Shown here piece after piece: positions 61,682 to 64,000 of a stretch of 64,000 nt of DNA (within the stretch, counting starts at the first letter, position 1; every line of letters begins with the position of its first letter). The translations under genes and the position numbers were made by a program. Source of the DNA: Heyndrickxia oleronia (GTDB taxonomy: Bacteria; Bacillota; Bacilli; Bacillales; Bacillaceae_C); assembly GCF_017809215.1 (NCBI RefSeq), contig NZ_CP065424.1, positions 4,614,001-4,678,000 on the forward strand, read 5' to 3'. The notes beneath the pieces are model-generated. The model ran no database searches, was not told the DNA's origin, and saw only the letters and a program-made list of their open reading frames with translations.

Positions 61682-62433
61682 TACACACCCTCCATTTCTA
61701 TCTGTGGCAAAATACCGTCTGCCTTCATCAGTTCGTAAATGAAGAGTCTGCCTTTTTGAGTCCAGTATGTATGGACCTTTGTATGTTGCTGGCCGTTACT
61801 GCCAAGATAGCTATGTGTCTTGGTGCTGGTGTAGCCTTTTTCCGCATACTTCTGATATAAAAGCCAGATGCCGCCTTGTTTAAACTGGACACCCTTTTTA
61901 TTAAGATAGCGATTCATCCAAATAGCTGACTTGCCGTAATCTTTGGCAATTGCTGAGGTGGAAATGAGGTCTTTGCAATTTAAAACTACATCGTAATAGG
62001 AGACTTTCGGTTTCATTTCTGCAATTTGCTGATTCTGAACGGCAATCGTACCTTCAAGCACTTTATTTTGTTTCCTTACTTGAGTTAGCTGTTGATTGGC
62101 AATCTGAAGTGCCCTTGCCATGATTGCTTCTGGGGAATTCCATCTTCTTTCTATTTCAAGAAAGTATTGGCGACACTCTTTCCCTTTTGGAGTACGCTGT
62201 ATCATGCATAGCTCTTTTGCCATGTCAATTGTTAACTGATGGTCAATGCTTGGTCTGCCTCCAGTACTTTCGCTCAAAAATGAGCTAAAGTCTGATCCTT
62301 CCTCAAATCCGTACTCACACATTCTTGGAAACCAATCTTTATAAGCGGTCTTTACTTCCAAGGCTTCATGTAAATCACGACCGAGTACGGTTGGTCGTTG
62401 ATTTTCATAATTGATTTTTACTAATTCGTCCAT
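61681..62433 (-). CDS. Phage antirepressor (AntA/AntB plus KilAC)
   Basis: A 250-residue protein. The N-terminal domain (LGRDLHEALEVKTAYKDWFPRM near 16-37, then TIDMAKELCMIQRTPKGKECR) is AntA/AntB, then a coiled coil (about 110-140) and a KilAC DNA-binding domain (SAIAKDYGKSAIWMNRYLNKKG). It would lift repression by an absent or unlinked repressor. ATG 62433 has AGGAGGT. It is the first recognisable gene of the early operon; no repressor or integrase is found to its right. Confidence 0.92.
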   Translation of the reverse strand: MDELVKINYENQRPTVLGRDLHEALEVKTAYKDWFPRMCEYGFEEGSDFSSFLSESTGGRPSIDHQLTIDMAKELCMIQRTPKGKECRQYFLEIERRWNSPEAIMARALQIANQQLTQVRKQNKVLEGTIAVQNQQIAEMKPKVSYYDVVLNCKDLISTSAIAKDYGKSAIWMNRYLNKKGVQFKQGGIWLLYQKYAEKGYTSTKTHSYLGSNGQQHTKVHTYWTQKGRLFIYELMKADGILPQIEMEGV

Positions 62434-62470
62434 ACGAATTACCTCCTGCAATATAGTCAGAGAGGAAACC

Positions 62471-62525
62471 CCTCTACCTAATAGCCACAGGAGGTAATAA
62501 TTGTTGAGGATTTTGAAAATATAAA
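62471..62525 (-). repeat. Duplicated leader sequence, copy 2
   Basis: Aligns without gaps to 29861-29915. It lies about 40 bp upstream of the antirepressor start. A small AGAGG/CCTCT hairpin follows at 62461-62475. Confidence 0.45.
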
Positions 62526-62765
62526 TTATACATCCGGATTTTTGTTCGAAATTTGTGTATGTAAAATAGATTTAAAAGCTGATTCAGTAATTTTCTACTT
62601 TTACAAACGGACTAGATTGATGAACAAAAAATGGTAACGTAAACTGTAATAGGCCTATAGGATTTGGAGCTAATAAGAGAAGAGGAAAACAATCATTTTG
62701 GTATCATATTTTATCTATGACCTGGATGAGTAAGGTTGGTAGAGCCTCGAGGAGAATCAATTAAA
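62526..62765. other. Intergenic prophage-host junction region
   Basis: A/T-rich, no gene or clear hairpin. The right attachment site of the prophage should be here, but it cannot be pinpointed. Confidence 0.35.
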
Positions 62766-62803
62766 ATAAAAAATACAGAGCGAGAAATTCTCACTCTGTA
62801 TTT
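62766..62803. terminator. Bidirectional terminator after the small membrane protein gene
   Basis: AAAATACAGAG / CTCTGTATTTT pairs around an inner GAGAA/TTCTC helix with T-tails on both strands. Confidence 0.88.
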
Positions 62804-62818
62804 TTTATTTTACATCAT

Positions 62819-63037
62819 TCACTTATTGCTTTTACTTGATGTTATTTTACGAGTGGCTAAAGCTATGATTCCACCAACTGCAATAAATACAATGTCCAAA
62901 ACGATTTCAAACCCTTGAAACGCATCAATATAATTTACTAAAAACCAACTTTTTCCCCCATTAGTCAAATGATTGATTAATCCGCCTATTCCCTGAATAA
63001 TAAAAAGTAGACTGAGACCACTGATAATTTCTTTCAT
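62819..63037 (-). CDS. Small membrane protein of unknown function
   Basis: A 72-residue protein with two hydrophobic segments (MKEIISGLSLLFIIQGIGG and EIVLDIVFIAVGGIIALA) and a Ser/Lys tail. ATG 63037 follows AGAGGTG. It is 26 bp after the GAP family gene stop, so both likely form one operon. Confidence 0.7.
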   Translation of the reverse strand: MKEIISGLSLLFIIQGIGGLINHLTNGGKSWFLVNYIDAFQGFEIVLDIVFIAVGGIIALATRKITSSKSNK

Positions 63038-63062
63038 GATGAACACCTCTTTAATATTTTTT

Positions 63063-63776
63063 CTAATTTAAAATGCCTCTAAGACCGATATTAAAAAAAA
63101 CTGCACCTATGACTCCTGTCGCTACCAAGAGCGAAGAGATTGGAGCTTCATTTAATTTTGACCTGATTTTAATAAGAAATTGTTGCAATCTTTCTTTAAA
63201 TATAATATTAACCCCTAACAGTAATAGAGAAGGAAGCACCATTACTAGATTGTATCCAATTATTATTAAGATAGCAGGTGTAGTCTCAATTGTTTGATGA
63301 TTCATTAAAAAGATTGAATAAAAGTAAGGCAATGCCGTTACAAATTCAATTAGGAAAACAATGATTCCTAGTATAATCATCCCTTTAATTGTTGTATTTT
63401 TGGGGATAAATGAAATTAAACGTTTTTTTGTAGTCTCTTTTGGTTTACTGAAGCTTATTAGAACAAGAACTGCTCCAAGTAGGATATAAAACCAATTGAT
63501 AAAGTCAAACTGAGACAATTGTTCTATTCTCTTCAATAATGAATTTCCACCAAAGTAGAGTAATAAACCCGTGATGAAATAGCCTAACTGCGTGATGAAT
63601 AAAAACACAAATAAACGAGAAGATAACTGATTCGGTTGTGTCAGTAATAAATAGGCTGTTACAGTCAGTACACCGGGACTTAAAATATCAATTAAAGCAC
63701 ACAAAGAAATAATCATTAATGCTGAAGAAATGTCTAATGATGAAGAAGGCATCAATGCTTCAATAGTTTCGATCAA
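63063..63776 (-). CDS. GAP family (sulfolipid-addressing-like) membrane protein
   Basis: A 237-residue protein with six to seven helices, matching the GAP (Sap) family of LysE-like exporters: SLCALIDILSPGVLTVTAYLLL near 24-45 and LLGAVLVLISFSKPKET near 99-115. TTG start after AAAGGAGG. Divergent from the TetR gene with two operator-like repeats between them; probably repressed by it. Transported substrate unknown. Confidence 0.82.
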   Translation of the reverse strand: MIETIEALMPSSSLDISSALMIISLCALIDILSPGVLTVTAYLLLTQPNQLSSRLFVFLFITQLGYFITGLLLYFGGNSLLKRIEQLSQFDFINWFYILLGAVLVLISFSKPKETTKKRLISFIPKNTTIKGMIILGIIVFLIEFVTALPYFYSIFLMNHQTIETTPAILIIIGYNLVMVLPSLLLLGVNIIFKERLQQFLIKIRSKLNEAPISSLLVATGVIGAVFFNIGLRGILN

Positions 63777-63816
63777 ACAAACTAGTCCTCCTTTAAATGT
63801 TGTGGTATTATCTATT

Positions 63817-63857
63817 TAACACACCGTGCTATAAAAAGATAATAACACACTGTGCTA
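63817..63857. promoter_or_regulatory. TetR operator pair (TAACACACnGTGCTA)
   Basis: Copies at 63817-63831 and 63843-63857 differ at one base and are 26 bp apart start to start. They lie between the GAP gene and the tetR gene, in reach of both promoters. Confidence 0.65.
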
Positions 63858-63879
63858 AATAAAGGAAGTGATTTTTATA

Positions 63880-64000
63880 ATGCCAAAAATTGTTGATCAT
63901 GATGAAAAGCGCAAACAAATTGCTGAGGCTGCATGGAATATTATTAGGAAAGAAGGGGTTGAGAAAGCGTCTATACGAAGAGTTGCAGCTGAGACAGGGA
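63880..64000 (+). CDS. TetR family transcriptional regulator (partial)
   Basis: The first 40 residues are visible: MPKIVDHDEKRKQIAEAAW, then IIRKEGVEKASIRRVAAETG, which is the start of the TetR helix-turn-helix domain; the rest is past the window end. ATG at 63880 has AAAGGAAGTG upstream. It probably represses itself and the divergent GAP operon through the repeated operator. Confidence 0.9.
   Translation, partial: MPKIVDHDEKRKQIAEAAWNIIRKEGVEKASIRRVAAETG

Larger units (their letters stand above)
25998..62526. mobile_element. HK97-type siphovirus prophage with serine recombinases
   Basis: The block runs from three serine recombinases through lysis, tail, head, packaging, modification and replication genes to an antirepressor, nearly all on the minus strand. 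Gene order (TerS-TerL-portal-ClpP protease-capsid-connectors-major tail-tape measure-tail-fibre-holin-amidase) is that of a lambdoid-type siphophage of Firmicutes. Ends are approximate: no long flanking repeat was found, as expected for serine integrases with very short att cores. No lysogeny repressor or DNA polymerase gene is visible, and three genes carry frameshifts. Confidence 0.85.

Noticed and set aside
29861..62525. Leader copies as attL/attR
   Set aside because: They would leave the recombinases and the SHOCT-like gene outside the element, and the similarity is spread over 55 bp with many mismatches, unlike a short identical core.

Overview
The window is low-GC Firmicutes DNA, most likely Bacillales (Bacillaceae or Planococcaceae). 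Strong AGGAGG-type ribosome binding sites, frequent TTG and GTG starts and the mix of families (DUF1456, DUF4256, a lipobox solute-binding protein) support this. I cannot fix the genus. No rRNA, tRNA or CRISPR array was seen.

Region 1 (1-20.1 kb) is host chromosome. In order it holds: a polar amino acid ABC importer (minus strand); a GRDP-like protein; an M15 peptidase; an MMPL exporter with its MarR regulator, whose palindromic operator abuts a near-consensus promoter; a LysR/zinc alcohol dehydrogenase divergent pair; an isochorismatase-like hydrolase; an M50-type membrane protease; DUF1456 and DUF4256 genes; a three-gene ABC-2-type exporter whose largest subunit carries a big extracytoplasmic domain; and a tandem GNAT acetyltransferase preceded by an 18-codon leader and competing hairpins that look like a translation attenuator.

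Region 2 (20.2-25.9 kb) is an AT-rich accessory island read on the minus strand. It encodes a DNA-binding-like protein, a PD-(D/E)XK nuclease, two DUF262 proteins (the second fused to a DUF1524 HNH nuclease) and a small protein with one membrane segment. This is a candidate composite defence system of GmrSD or type IV flavour. It lies directly downstream of the recombinase cluster of region 3.

Region 3 (26.0-62.5 kb) is a HK97-type siphovirus prophage, almost wholly on the minus strand. Read from right to left it has antirepressor, DUF4406, a primase-helicase (VapE), VRR-NUC, an SNF2 helicase and a sigma-like late regulator. A late promoter with tandem decamers and a leader terminator follows. 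Next come HNH, TerS, a SAM synthetase, a ParB-fused N-type DNA methylase, a repeat-rich cytosine-5 methylase, TerL, portal, ClpP protease, capsid, connectors, tail genes (with a -1 frameshift chaperone), tape measure, fibre proteins, holin, amidase, and finally three serine recombinases. At least three genes (amidase, head-tail connector, VRR-NUC) carry frameshifts. No phage repressor or replicative DNA polymerase is visible, so the prophage looks decayed or deleted at its early end, unless the frameshifts are assembly errors.

Region 4 (62.8-64 kb) returns to host-like DNA: a small membrane protein and a GAP-family membrane protein, divergent from a TetR regulator that is cut by the window end. 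Two copies of a 15-bp operator-like sequence lie between the latter two.
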